DNA of 64,000 nt from Xylocopa sonorina (Eukaryota; Arthropoda; Insecta; Hymenoptera; Apidae): NCBI RefSeq assembly GCF_050948175.1, contig NC_135197.1, positions 4,606,501 to 4,670,500 of the forward strand, read 5' to 3'. Below the pieces are notes generated by a model. It did no database searches. It worked only from the letters and a program-made list of their open reading frames with translations, and was not told the DNA's origin. Shown one piece after another: positions 41,201 through 52,877 of this stretch (its first letter is position 1; every line of letters begins with the position of its first letter). Position numbers and translations under genes: made by a program.

Positions 41201-44200
41201 CAGAGGGGGAGATATCCATTACCAAAAGCAACCGGTTTCAACTCTCTTAGCGGATCGGCACGCTCAAAGCCTCCGCACACAAACTTATAATAGTCAATTC
41301 CATTAGCGTGCGATTTAGTTTTCAGCTGGATTCTAATGCCTCGGTTATCAGCCGCCATTTTACCACCCTTCATCCTGCCCACCCCAATAGAACTAGACTT
41401 TGACCCTCCACGATCCGTCAGAAGGGACAAACGATCGGTTCTCGTTTCGAACCGCCTTCTGTTTCAAGTTCGAGCCGAGAAGTGGAGCGAGGAAGCGCGC
41501 GAAACGCTCGCAAACTTTCTTGCCCCCTAACAACCCCTCCTGTCGACGACATCCGCTCGTTCTGCGCTCTTATAATCCCGCGTCGTTATCGTTCGCGGCT
41601 TCGTAGCCACCCCGGACAAGGCGTCGCGAGGAACAGTCTTATTAAGGCGGGATTATCGTGCTCCTCGAGCACACGAGGCTCGAATCGTAATTCGTGTGTT
41701 CGCGTTGGACGAACTTACGGCTGTTGCATCTATTACGCGCCGCGCCGCGTTTCGTTTATGGTGATCGTAAACGCCAGACTACGCCAGGGGCGATGCGTTA
41801 ACGCAATTAGGGGAACGCAGCAAGTTTTCGAGAGGACGCAGCGAAGCGTTCGCATCGCGTACGCGTCGCGAACGTTACGAGCCATTTTAATATCGAGTTC
41901 CTAATCGTTATCGTTACTGTTTCCCCGGGATAACGTAAGGAGATATTCCTCCCCCTGCATCTTCGTACTGATATTATAGTAAGCTCTTAAAAGCCATTAA
42001 AATTAACGGTACGCCTCGAGTACGAGGTAAACGGGCGGAGAGGTACACGGGAAACGGTTCTTTTCTTGTCCCTTGGAATAAAAATATCTTTAAAATCCAG
42101 TTCTCCCGTAGCCAGCGTAAATAATAAAACTTCAAACGCCCGGTAACCGGCGAAGCGTAAACCGACGATATAACGCAAACAGCCCCGAATCGTTTGACGA
42201 AGTTAAAACCATGAAACCATCGCGCGCTCCGCAATTTCGAATGCATACTCGACGGCGAGGATACGAACCTCCTCTCGCCATCAAAACGGACTCGGTGATC
42301 ATTTCGATAGCTCGCGAGTGCGTGCCGTGGCAACCTTTACGACGCACCAATTCCCATTCCGCGTCATAAACTTGTTTTCCGCGTCCTCGTCAAGGGACGA
42401 CGGACCCGCGTCTGTGTACAAGTGTGTTCCGCAGATCAAACAGACGTCCCATGGCGACAGCTACACCCTGCCGTTACCCTTGACTCGGCTTCTTCTTCGT
42501 TCAACCCTCCTCGCACAGTCGAACACTTTCTCGCTTCCCCAAATAAGACACCGTCGCGGGGATACGCGGAGGAACCGGGCGGAGAAGGGTCCGGACGTTG
42601 ATCTTTGGATTTATTTAAATTCTCAGGTCTTCTCCAGCTCCTCTGGCCTCCAGACTGCACGTGTTTGGAGATTTCGAAATTTTCTCGACGTATACTCGGA
42701 TCGAGGATTCGCTTGAATGTTCGCAATTTTGTGGGATGTTTGCTTTGTGGATTAGATATTGTAAGGGAGTAGGTAAGCGACGCGTTCGACGAGCCTCGCG
42801 TGAATGAGAAACAAATGGCGAACGGGCGAAGTAGTGTAGCGTCGGACGTTGAAGACGAAAGAGAGTGAAATTTTAGTTAAGGCGTTGGCTTCGAGTTTCT
42901 TTTTACTTTGTTCATCCTGATCGCGATTACAGTATGCTTGGAATTTGCCAGTACTGTATTCCAGAAGTTTGAGTATCTTTGGAGTTATTTCGTTATATCG
43001 ATTCAGAGATCCACAATGTCCGCATAAAAGATGGCTTTCTACTAATTCTGTGAATCCTATCTCCGTAGCGATAAGATCCACGTAACCTTGAATTACGATC
43101 CGATAAATTTGACGACAGGGCGGTAGCGGAAACAAGATAATTCGATTTGACGACCATCAACGTTAACGATCGGTTCCTGAATGTTCAATTTCGTTCGCCG
43201 TCCACCGTCTGAGTTCGTTACAGCGCGGCAATGAGAACGCCGTCTCTTGATTTAATTAATTTTTTCCCCTCGAAACACCTGTCTAGACAACGAGCTGTAG
43301 CGTTTAACGACACGTGTTCATCGATACGTTTCATAAAAAAGACTGCGTTTATGCGATAGCTGAAGGTGTTCCTCTATCCGAGGCCCAACGATGCGTTCAC
43401 GAAATAACAAACTCATCGCGCATTGTACACCGGGGAAGAGAATACGTTTTTCGCTTCCAAGCGTTACACGTGATACATCGCCGTGGATAGTGGAAGAGAA
43501 AAAGCCAGTTGCGGCATCGTGAAAGATGATAATAACGTTACAGCGGAGCAAAAAGGACGGGAGAAGAAAATGAAAGGGTCGGAGTACGCGCGGTGGGAAA
43601 TTCTAATTCCACGTTCTCGTTTTTTCCCCGCTCGGCTCACGTGTACGTTTGTTCTTGAATACGCGAGAGATATGTAACGCTCGCGTGTGCGCCGTAAAAT
43701 GCTTAATGAACGTAAGCAATTTAGAGGAGGCCGCTGGTTAGTTACACGATGGCCATTTACAGTGGTCGTTCAAGTGGCTATTTACATACGGCGGTGCGAC
43801 AAATAATTTGTCTCTGTAAACTGTTTCGCGATCTTTAAACTGTTTCTCGACGCCGTTGCCGGCTAACGTTACAGCAAGGGGAACTTTACAAATAAGCGAA
43901 CGAGATTATCTGGGAAATTGTGGTAGGCTTGGTCGCGCGCGAAAAATGACCAGCAAAGGAAGTGATCGTTGAAATTAGCGGACACAGTCTGGCCGGGATT
44001 AAACGTAATTTATCTAAAGTGAGTTCATAAGTCGTGCAATTAGAAGCTCTTCGATGGTTGCACGCGAGCAATTATTGAAGAAAATTGGATAATTCCTTTG
44101 AGGCGGTACGAAAGAGGGTTACCTTCATGATAGTGACTAATGACGATAAGCTTTCAATTAGCCGTATTCCCGGTAAATTAACCCCCTTATCTATATTGAT

Positions 44201-44587
44201 TATCGATAGTTTCATGTTATTCAAGCTCGATATCAGGCCTCCTTTAATTGAACGTAAAGAACACCGACCATTGAACGAGAAAGAGTTCTTAATTGGCAAT
44301 ATCTTATATATTAAATTATTTAATTAAATAATAGAAAGAAAAGATCAAATATTAGCAAGCAAGAAAGTAGAACAAACCCCCATACTCTCAATAAAGACAG
44401 AACTTAGATTTTCTTTACAGAACCAGTAGAATAATCCTATTATTGCCCGCGCAAGTAGTACAGGTCAATCATTGATCCGTCACGCGAGGCGCAGTTGCCC
44501 CTAATCGAACGTCGTACGCGTCGATCTTGAGAATTTGATTAAAAACGAAGAGCGCATGTTCGAATGGACGAATAGAGCCACACTTAC
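35250..44587. other. Non-coding stretch downstream of the last visible Ig exon
   Basis: On the minus strand this follows the GTAAGTG donor of Ig exon C, so at least its right part should be intron. I looked for another Ig or fibronectin exon with phase-1 entry and found none. A 127-codon minus frame at 42752-43135 with a CGHC motif is noted, but I recognise no family. Confidence 0.55.
44451..44476 (+). repeat. Dispersed repeat fragment, copy 2
   Basis: GCAAGTAGTACAGGTCAATC followed by ATTGAT matches 18398-18423 with two mismatches. It lies about 110 bp beyond the splice donor of Ig exon C, in the following intron. Confidence 0.6.
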
Positions 44588-44860
44588 CCGTGACCTTGAT
44601 GTGATAAGGCAGCTGTGCACGCCAGGTCTCTTGCATTTTCCTGTCAGGTGCGACGCATCGATACTCGCCGGCTTCCTGGTAAACGACCCGGCTCAGGGTG
44701 AGTGGACCCGGTCCACCGACTGGATCCATTCCAGGACCGTGTCCCCAGCAACCGCCGTCGCACTCCAACGTAACTGCGCCTCCGATTTGAACCTCTATCT
44801 TCCTAGAATTGGTAGCCTCGCCGTTCAACGCTTCCGCCTCCGTCTCCATGCCTGATTCAT
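44588..44860 (-). CDS. Ig-superfamily gene, exon C (second, compact Ig domain)
   Basis: Coding exon of 273 nt (about 90 codons) encoding most of the next Ig domain. The minus-strand acceptor is TCACCGTACAG and the donor is GTAAGTG; the exon is again phase 1-1, so it joins exon B in frame. Features in order are an acidic linker (residues about 1-18, rich in Glu), the B strand (VQIGGAVTLEC), an unusual Cys-Asp-Gly-Gly-Cys-Trp cluster followed by a Gly/Pro-rich loop, the E-F strands (LTLSRVVYQEAGEYRC) and the G strand (AQLPYHIKVTG). The two framework cysteines are only 35 residues apart, shorter than usual for V- or I-set domains, and the Trp sits 5 residues after the first Cys instead of about 12. 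The C'-D part is therefore reduced, and an extra Cys is present that might pair elsewhere. An internal ATG occurs near the exon start but is not needed as an initiator. No further downstream exon was recognised below this point. Confidence 0.85.
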
Positions 44861-47215
44861 CTGTACGGTGACAATAAAGCGAACGTTGCGATCATCACAG
44901 TGGAAATAGAGTACAATGGGAGTATAAAAATAGGAAGGTATAGAAAAAATAACTGGGGGTTTGGTAATCTTTGTCAAATACATTGTTACGTACAAGTGGT
45001 AACGCGGTTACTTTTCGATCCGTCGAGTCTTTCGAAGCTAATGGTAGAGACACCTGAGTTCTCCATCGATTTTTTAAAATACACGAAGAATTTTTAATAG
45101 AACTAATATGTTTATTACTCTGGTGCCTGCCTGGCGTAGAAGATATTTCGTCGCGATTTCTACCTCGAAGTTATCAGGGCTCATTTTAAAACATCTCGCA
45201 GCTACGATAGAACTGATTTTCGCGTCCCACCCCTTGGAATATCCGGGCCAGCATAAAGGAAATTAGAAATTTCAATTTTTGGGTCCCGGTCGTGTAACAC
45301 GCGATCACGTGCTCACAGTTCTCGAGCACGCGGCGCGCGTCCGTATCCTACGGGTATCTTAAAGCGATCCGAAGATCCGATCGGCCGTTGTCATCGGTAC
45401 CAACCAACGGGGTGTGTTGGCAGCGCATCAAGAATCGCACGCACGTACCAAGGATAAAGTTCGGGATGGAAGTGGCCTAGCCACGTACGCCGTGGCCACG
45501 TGGAAAATCTTTCTCCTTCCACCCTGTCCGCCCTTTTCGAGAAAAAGGAACGAACCGTGCGACGCGCTCATATATACCCACATACGTGTCCGCGGAGGGC
45601 GCCCTTACTTTCCCAATTCCACCTACGAGAATTATACGCCCGCTATCGTTTGCCCTCGAGCTAACGCTGTGTCCACAATTACGAGGGGAAAGGGTGTCGA
45701 CGGGGTTGGCGATGTCGTGGCCAGGGTTGCCTCCTCGCCGAGCGGAGAATTAGAGCGACGTACAGATAGGGTGGAATTCGTTCGAGGGATAGAAAGTGGG
45801 AAATGGTGCAAAAGGAGGAGGCGAAAGAAGGGTAGGCTGCGGAGGGGCAACGTGGCGTCACGCGGCGGAGGCAGTTGAAGGGGATAGAGAAAGAGAGCAG
45901 TCCTTTGAGTTAGCAAGCTGATCCTTTGGCTCATCCTATAACAAAACAAAGGGATCAAAGTGGTGGACGCGACGATAGCAGGCTTTTACACCCCTCCGCA
46001 TAGAGGCACAGGTCGGCTCGCTGGGTATACCTCGTTTGTCTTGTAGTTTGTTCGGAATTTTACAGCAAACACAGTCGTGACGCTATAACAAACAGCCGGA
46101 ACGTCGAGAGGGGCGAGGGGAAGAGTTTCCACTTTTTCTTCGTTAGCCTCGCGCGTGTGCTCGTTTTGGGAGAGTGGGATCATCTTCTTTTTTCTCTCTC
46201 TCTCTTCTTTTTTTTTAAATAGCGATTCTCGTTATCTACGAATTTGATCTATCGCCAAAAATCCAGACTGACACGCGCTTTGATCCTTGATGCGGGCAAT
46301 TCTGCCGCGTTTCATCGCATCAATGCGATCCATGCGTCGTGATCCCGTGCGCGCTGAACCGACTCACCCATCCGATCCATCGTAGAAAAATATAAAAATG
46401 GAGGAGCCCTCGTCGAGGAACGATACATCGATGCTCCTCGCTTCTCTCGATCGAAAAATTTCGCGTTCTTTCTGATCGTTTTGATCGATCACGATTTTCT
46501 AAACGCCTCTCGTCCTCGAAGTCGCGTAGGAAGTCTCCAGAATTAATCAGGATACGGTTATCAACGATTGTTCGTCTTTGAAGTCGTACAGCTTCGATCT
46601 GATTGTGCATTAATCTACCGGAAGTGTAAGTACTTTGGATATTGATTGTTCGAAGCTTGATTGCTGTAATACCATTTGACGACTGATTGCCAACAGATCG
46701 GCCAACTGAACTACTAATTAACCGCAAACTTTAGAAAGCACCCCATCAACCCCTTTGCTGACCTCGATCTTTCCACATGCCATGTTCGACATCATACAAA
46801 CGAAACTTCTGATCGATAAGTTCCTTATGCGATATCGTTCCACCTCTACCTTATTTCTTTCAGAAATCACGCTATTCTGTTATCTATTAAAAACGTACAG
46901 TTATCTACGACTGCGCGAAATTAGTACCATTTGAAACTCGCACCTTAGACGTTATCCACGGTTAAGTAATCCTGCCGGGAGATTCGAACGGGACGCTGCG
47001 GTGCTATAATCGATAATTCCTTACGGTGGATGGTTGGTTTATAGGTGCTCTCGAGCCATCTAAATTGCGTAGAGATTAGGTGCTCGGAAACCCGTATCCA
47101 GAATCCCGTCGTCCAACGGCGCAAACGGAAGCCGTAGTTGAAGAGGAGGGTGGGACAAGGTGGAAACTCGAAGGTTCGAGGGCGACGGTGCATCCTTTCA
47201 CCCCACTCTCTCGCC

Positions 47216-47246
<31 letters not shown>

Positions 47247-48660
47247 ACTCTGTCTTCCTCCCTGTTTCACTGGCATCGGTTATAATGGCAAGCTGGAAGG
47301 AACCAAGGGGCCCGGGTCGAGGGTAGGAAATTTGCAAATTTTCACGACAGGGCACGGATAATTTCCGTTTGGCTCGGCGGTTTCCGCACTTGACAAATGA
47401 CTGTGGTTTCCGGTTATCGGCTGCGACGACGACGACCCCCCTTGCATTCCGAATTAGCGGGAATGTCTCCCCGCCACTGAGCTAGACAATACTCTTTTCG
47501 ATGCTCGACCAGCGATTAATGGCCGTTTTTGTTTCCTGGGGAATACGTCGAGGGTTGTCGGACCGGGTTCTCCTCCCTTACGGATGGAATGTTTTTTCCT
47601 GGTGATTCTCGTTGCATCCATATTCTAATTTTTACAATTATACCGTCTTAAACTTAATCTACATGTTAATAAATAAAATATCGCAAATAGTACGGTCGTT
47701 TTACTGAAGACGAATTAGTACGACCGACTGTTCTTCGTCGATAGAATTCGACTAATAATCTACAAGTCTGTAGTTCACAAAGCAGTAGGCAAGGATGTTT
47801 ATCTTGTGCCATTGAGAGGCTCATAGAATAGTAATATCGATCGATAAATTGTATTGTCAAGAACAACAATGCGTACGATCCTGATAATGGATTTTCCGTC
47901 AAAATCCCCGAGCGAATTTGAAACACGTTTTACACAGAAATTTAATAACATAAATCATCACCGATGACGTAAATATATCGCATTTCGAAGACTCGCCGGA
48001 TCGCATCGATGAACGTAACACCCGATTGAATCGCTCTCATAACTCAAACAGCCGCGCAACACGGCTACGCGATTTCCATTAATTTCTAATATCAGCGTAC
48101 CCTTTATCGGCCCGTGCAGGGCCGTTCTACTTACTCCACTTTTCGAACGCTCCCGCTGTTCTAGAATAAAACGGGGCCGTCGGACGGCGGCTCGATAAAT
48201 CCGTTCGCCGACGATGGACACCGATAGATTTTTTACCGTGTGTTTAGCTCGACATTTTAACGTCCTTGTTTCAATCAATATCGTACCAATGAAAGGATTA
48301 AACGGATAATCCGCGGCTGCTTCTGCACCGCGGTTCTACTCCACGGTTAACTTTACATTTAAATCCCGACCACGTGCGATCGGTTGAAAGAGGATTTAAA
48401 ATTTGCAAGAAAAATCAAACCGTCAGCAATTCAAAGCTTCGTGTATTCGTCATACCTCGTCGTACCGTGCTAGTTTTCATTTTTAATTTGCAGCTGATAA
48501 TTACCACGGATCCTCGACAATACCGTTCGTTGTGTACGTCGATACCCGCGGTTTTCTACTCGCGGTTTCAGCTCTCGTCCGACCATCGAGAGGGATCCAT
48601 CGTTGGCGAATTTTTGACTGGCGTGCGAACAATGTAGGAAAAATTGGGGAAAATACTCAC
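44861..48660 (-). other. Intron between Ig exons B and C (3.8 kb)
   Basis: The intron is bounded by GTGAGTAT (donor, after exon B) and TCACCGTACAG (acceptor, before exon C) and has phase 1. I see no further Ig-like exon in it. It holds a (CT)n microsatellite near 47.2 kb and pyrimidine runs near 46.2 kb. Open frames such as those at 45.4-45.9 kb and 46.3-46.7 kb have no recognisable domain and resemble chance frames. Confidence 0.7.
47206..47250. repeat. (CT)n microsatellite, imperfect
   Basis: A CT run with two short interruptions, located in the 3.8-kb intron of the Ig gene. Confidence 0.9.
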
Positions 48661-48804
48661 AGCGCACGTTGAGGAAATAACCGAGGCTGGAGAATATGCC
48701 GAGCATGTGCCTCGTGTAACATTTGTACCAGCCGCTTTCGGCGCGGCTGATTTTTGTGAAGTTCAGCCATCCGTCGTCGCTCTGCTCGACGGGCGGTCCA
48801 TTGT
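48661..48804 (-). CDS. Ig-superfamily gene, exon B (C-terminal half of the same Ig domain)
   Basis: Coding exon of 144 nt that completes the Ig domain begun at 59.8 kb. The minus-strand acceptor is GTTTGTGTTTCAG and the donor is GTGAGTAT; the exon is phase 1-1. It encodes the D-E-F-G strands. WLNFTKISRAESGWYKC carries the classic Ig signature in which an acidic/Gly-x-Tyr-x-Cys motif marks the F strand, and FSSLGYFLNVR is the G strand. After splicing, the F-strand Cys lies 43 residues after the B-strand Cys of exon A, which suits a compact C2/I-set domain. LNFT contains an N-glycosylation sequon, consistent with an extracellular location. The terminal T combines with AT of the next exon to make a Tyr codon. 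Splitting one Ig domain across a 10.9-kb intron is normal for large insect neural or adhesion genes. Confidence 0.9.
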
Positions 48805-50341
48805 CTGAAACACAAACGGAGAGGCTGGTACCCACTGTGCGGGAATTAACACGGCGGAAACATCGCGTCGTCCGGCGGAGAGTCGCCTGGCGATCCAGCG
48901 CGGCGGATGCCGATTAACCGGCGTCGCTCGAATAGCGCGATCGAGGCTGGCGCGACGCCAGCCGCGCTCTGTGTTGTCCATCGAGAAGTCCCCGTTGCCC
49001 GCGGGATTACGCGCCAACGACTAGAAACGCGGCGGGTGAGTGGTTGCCGGTTAGAGAGTTCGGGTTTAAGTAATGAACAGGTAGTCTGGCGTAACTTCGG
49101 TAGTTGATACGCAACCTGAGGGAAGTTGGTAATTTCGCGGTGCTTCGGTGTACTTGGGATGTAAGTCGCGGGTAATATGTGCTGCCTCGCGTAATTTTGC
49201 TGCTTGGAACGGAAGACGTTGTTGAACAGTCGTGCCCTTTGTCGCTGGAGACGCGACACGTGACAAGCATCTCGTAGAATTTTTGCACTCGATCTGGATT
49301 TCCATGAATCGATGAACTTCTCGTGTCGATGTATAATAGTTCAACGAGCGATCAGTTTTCTTATCGATCGTGTTCTCGTTAATCAAATTATCGCACGCGA
49401 TCGGATAATTTCGCCAGCAGCAACCCCTTCGTCGTGCTTTGACCACAGTGGAAGGTAAGAAACAAATAAAAGCACGTCGAAAAAATTCATCGCGGCTCGG
49501 TTTACCCAAACGAGCGAACAAGCAAACGGAATAACTACGAAGAAAAAAGAACGAGGAAAAAACGGGGAGGAAAAGGAAAACAGCAGGATGAATGCCGCGG
49601 TATCCGTTTCCGCGGAGTCGTTCGCGAAACTTTCATCCTAGGCGTTTCGTTGGATCGTTATTCTATCCAGGCCCTTCTCAATGCGATTTGATGAGAACCA
49701 GGATTCCACGCAGCCTGTCGGATCCTTCGACGATCCTTCGAGCTGTGTTTCCAATGTGGAACAATGTCGACCAGCAGAGGGATGAAAATGGGAAGGACGA
49801 TGGTACCAATGTTCGCCAACGTGTGCGACAAAGGGACGAGAATCGAAGAGAAGGAGAGAAGCTGAAGAGAAAGAAGTCGCGAAGGCAGGAGAGAAAAACG
49901 TGCTTGCGTGTATCCACCACCTTCGTCGAGGAAGTTTCGCGACGAAACTTTCCTGCACGCCAGCATAACGGCCTTCGAGAGGGATGAAACTGGTGGTGTA
50001 CTTTCAGGGGATGGATCGTGGAGCCTATCATCCCGCTAAACAGCGAGCTCGTGGCGTTGCCAAAACACGCTCGATTGTGTTAACGGGATCCTATAAGCGG
50101 GTAGAGTGGGCAAGATGTCGTGCTATTTTGTATGAAATAAGAGGAGCCCGTGACTTGGCCCGAGAAGCACGACATTTCCGGTATGGGGTATGCGGGATTC
50201 CGGCTATTTGGCCGAGGAACAAACGAACCGTGCTCGAAACTGAGCCACCGAGGAAGGGTTAGGGTGCCTGGAGCGTCGCGTATAGGGGTTGACGGCTGTT
50301 CGGTGACGCGTGGGGTTTGTTGCTAATTTTCAACGCCCGGT

Positions 50342-50540
50342 TGGGATTAGTTTTGTGTGGCCACGGCGATCAGGGGCTGTGGGATCGTAATTAGTTTTAT
50401 GGTGGCGACGCGATCGGTGGTGTGGGATCGGAATTAGTTTTATATGGGCGACGCGATTCGTGGGGTGACACTGGTATTGGTTCTTGGCGAGTGGTGTCGG
50501 ATTGGAATTCTGTACGGGGATGATGTGATTCGTGGTGGAT
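50342..50540. repeat. Degenerate tandem array, about 43-bp period, 4-5 copies
   Basis: Successive units at about 50342, 50380, 50423 and 50496 share GGGATCG(T/G)AATTAGTTTTAT, then a GGCGACGCGATC-type block and a GTGG-rich end. A poorer unit lies between 50466 and 50495. The strand is G/T-rich. It sits inside the 10.9-kb Ig intron. Confidence 0.65.
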
Positions 50541-52792
50541 CTAATTTGTTAGCGATCCAGGTTTTATCTTCGTGCCTCTTGTGGAATGAACGAGAGCGGT
50601 AACTTGGTTATTCGATTGTAGTGTGTTTAGATAATAGATGTTCGGATAACTGAGTTTCTGCGGTGTACTTCGAGTCACGTTGCTGTGTGCGAGGATAAGA
50701 TTCGTGGATCGATTGCTCGACTTGTTTCCCGGTTAAATGCAATTAAGATTCCCAGGATGGTCGGAGGATAAAAAAATTAGGATTCTTAGGTCCGCTGGAG
50801 TAAAATGAAGTGGAAATAAGGTTCGAGCGGTGGTGCGCAATGGTGGGAGTTAAGTAAAATAAAACGGGAATAAGATTTTTTACGGCTCGAACGAGCACCG
50901 TTGAGTAATTTCACTTTACTCGCTTTATAAAACGAGATATCCCTGTCTAAGCTAGAACAATTGCCAAGAGGAACCAACGCAAATTGCATTTCTCTGCCCC
51001 CCACCCTTCGAATAAAAAGTAAAAGTGCAATCGCGAAACGAACCGTTCGCGAACAACGCGTATAATTGTTCCTTAAAAAAAGTGTTTCCCGTCCTCATCG
51101 TTCCGAGCGCGTTAATTAGAGGACAGAGTTAAGTGAAAAACTTGACGATCGTAAGTGGCATTTTCTTACAATGTTTACCAGCGTTGGGCAAATTTCACGC
51201 GAAAGGAGACGCGAGTAATTAAAACGAACGAACCGAGCGACGAAACGACCCTTCGAGCCATCTGTTTCTTCTGATGTTCAAAAAATATGTAGAAATAAAT
51301 GATCGTGTCACGGCGATACTTTGCAGGACCCCAACATTCTGTATTGCGTCTCAAAAGCTCGTAGTCAAGGAAAGCAAAACTATATTAAACAAATCTGAAT
51401 AAAGCACGGACATCAACTCCCCTCGCACGAGATTCGAGTGTGTTTCATCCCCTAACCTCGCCCCAAGTAAACACACCGCTGTATCAAATACCTCTCGCCT
51501 CTTCCTCTCGCGAGAAGGGGTAGGAACCATTTCGAATCCGTCAACGAGGTTCGCGGGTGGGGTCCAGCGAGAAAAACCCAGAATGTGGGATTACGTGCGA
51601 TAGATATACGGCGAATATATGTGGCGCGTCTATACATAGATTTGACTCCGGCTGGCGTCGCATTATATGCTAGCTACGTATGAACAATGATCGGATGGGG
51701 ATCTACTTCCCCCGGAGCGGTTTCCCGCAGCTGACGCCCTCGTACGTTCGCCGGAACGTCCGTACCTCGAATGTATCGTCGTGATAAATCGTTCGACGTG
51801 GCCGTGATAAATTTATCCTCCTTTTCATTTAGAATATCCTCGCCCTTAAACCGGCGCACTTTATAGCGATCATTACATATCGATCGCGTCGTCGATGGTG
51901 GGAGAGGGTTGGACGGAGAGAAAGAGAGAAAGAGGAGGGATAGAAAAAGGGGTAACCGAACGCTTTTTCTTTCGAGCTTCGACGATAAGTCTTTACACAG
52001 GCAACGTCGAGCGTCACCGATGATTACGCCTGATTATTCAAGGCACGAACGGGGGCGCTGCGATTCCACTGTGAAATTCAGCGAACGGCGACGGGATAAC
52101 GCGGGTTATAGATATTTATCAATAAATTGAATTCGAGATGAAGCACGTTGCTGGCTGAGTGGGCGGTAAGTGGTCGCAAAATTGGGCGCGACTTGTGAAT
52201 GGAGCGTGGAAGGGTCGCGTACGCGGTGTAAGGGTTGATTGCGGCTCGGTTCAGCAATTGTAGCTGCGTTACGCTGTACAGCGTACTTTGAACGGCGCAC
52301 GGTTTCTCTGACGGACTCGTGCACCCTCTGTGCGTTGCATATCGACTCGAACGATATTTCTGCGCCAATCTTCCCTCTAACGGAGCACCGCGCGGTCCTC
52401 AATTACTTCCAGCTTAACGGAGATCGAACTTCCGCTAGATTTATAGCGTCCGAAAAAAAAGACGGGAAAAAAATAATAAAGAAACGTGAAGTAGCGGATG
52501 GAGAGAGGAGCAAAAACGCGGGGAAGGAACGGGGCAAACCGGCCTCGCAGAACTATCAAAGAGGGTAGTTGAACCGCTGCCGAGCGGCGGTAATATTACA
52601 CGGTCCGTCGCGAGGAAAAACTGCAGTTGCCCGACTCCTCGCTATGATATATATCGCTCGAAGACGAATGGTCAAAATATCTGTCGGAGTTTCGCGGTGA
52701 TAAAGGGGTCTTTGAAGGAAAACGAACGTGCTGCCTCGATACCTCCGGGCGTCTGGATTGGGACTCGTTTAATAAGAGGGAGCACCGGTTCC

Positions 52793-52877
52793 AAAAGAAG
52801 AGAGAGAAATAAAAAAAGAAAAAGGGAAGAAAACGAGAAGGAGAGAGGGGAAAAAAGGAAGAAAGGGAAAAAAGAAA
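52793..52877. repeat. Long purine tract (85 nt)
   Basis: Only two pyrimidines (T52810, C52834) occur in 85 nt of A/G on the plus strand. Such polypurine-polypyrimidine tracts can adopt triplex structure. It is inside the Ig intron and generates spurious Lys/Glu-rich open frames. Confidence 0.8.

Noticed and set aside
46965..47000. tRNA-like T-arm (minus-strand GTTCGAATCTCCCGGCAGG)
   Set aside because: The bases before the TTCGAAT loop do not pair with those after it, and no matching D-arm, anticodon arm or acceptor stem was found.
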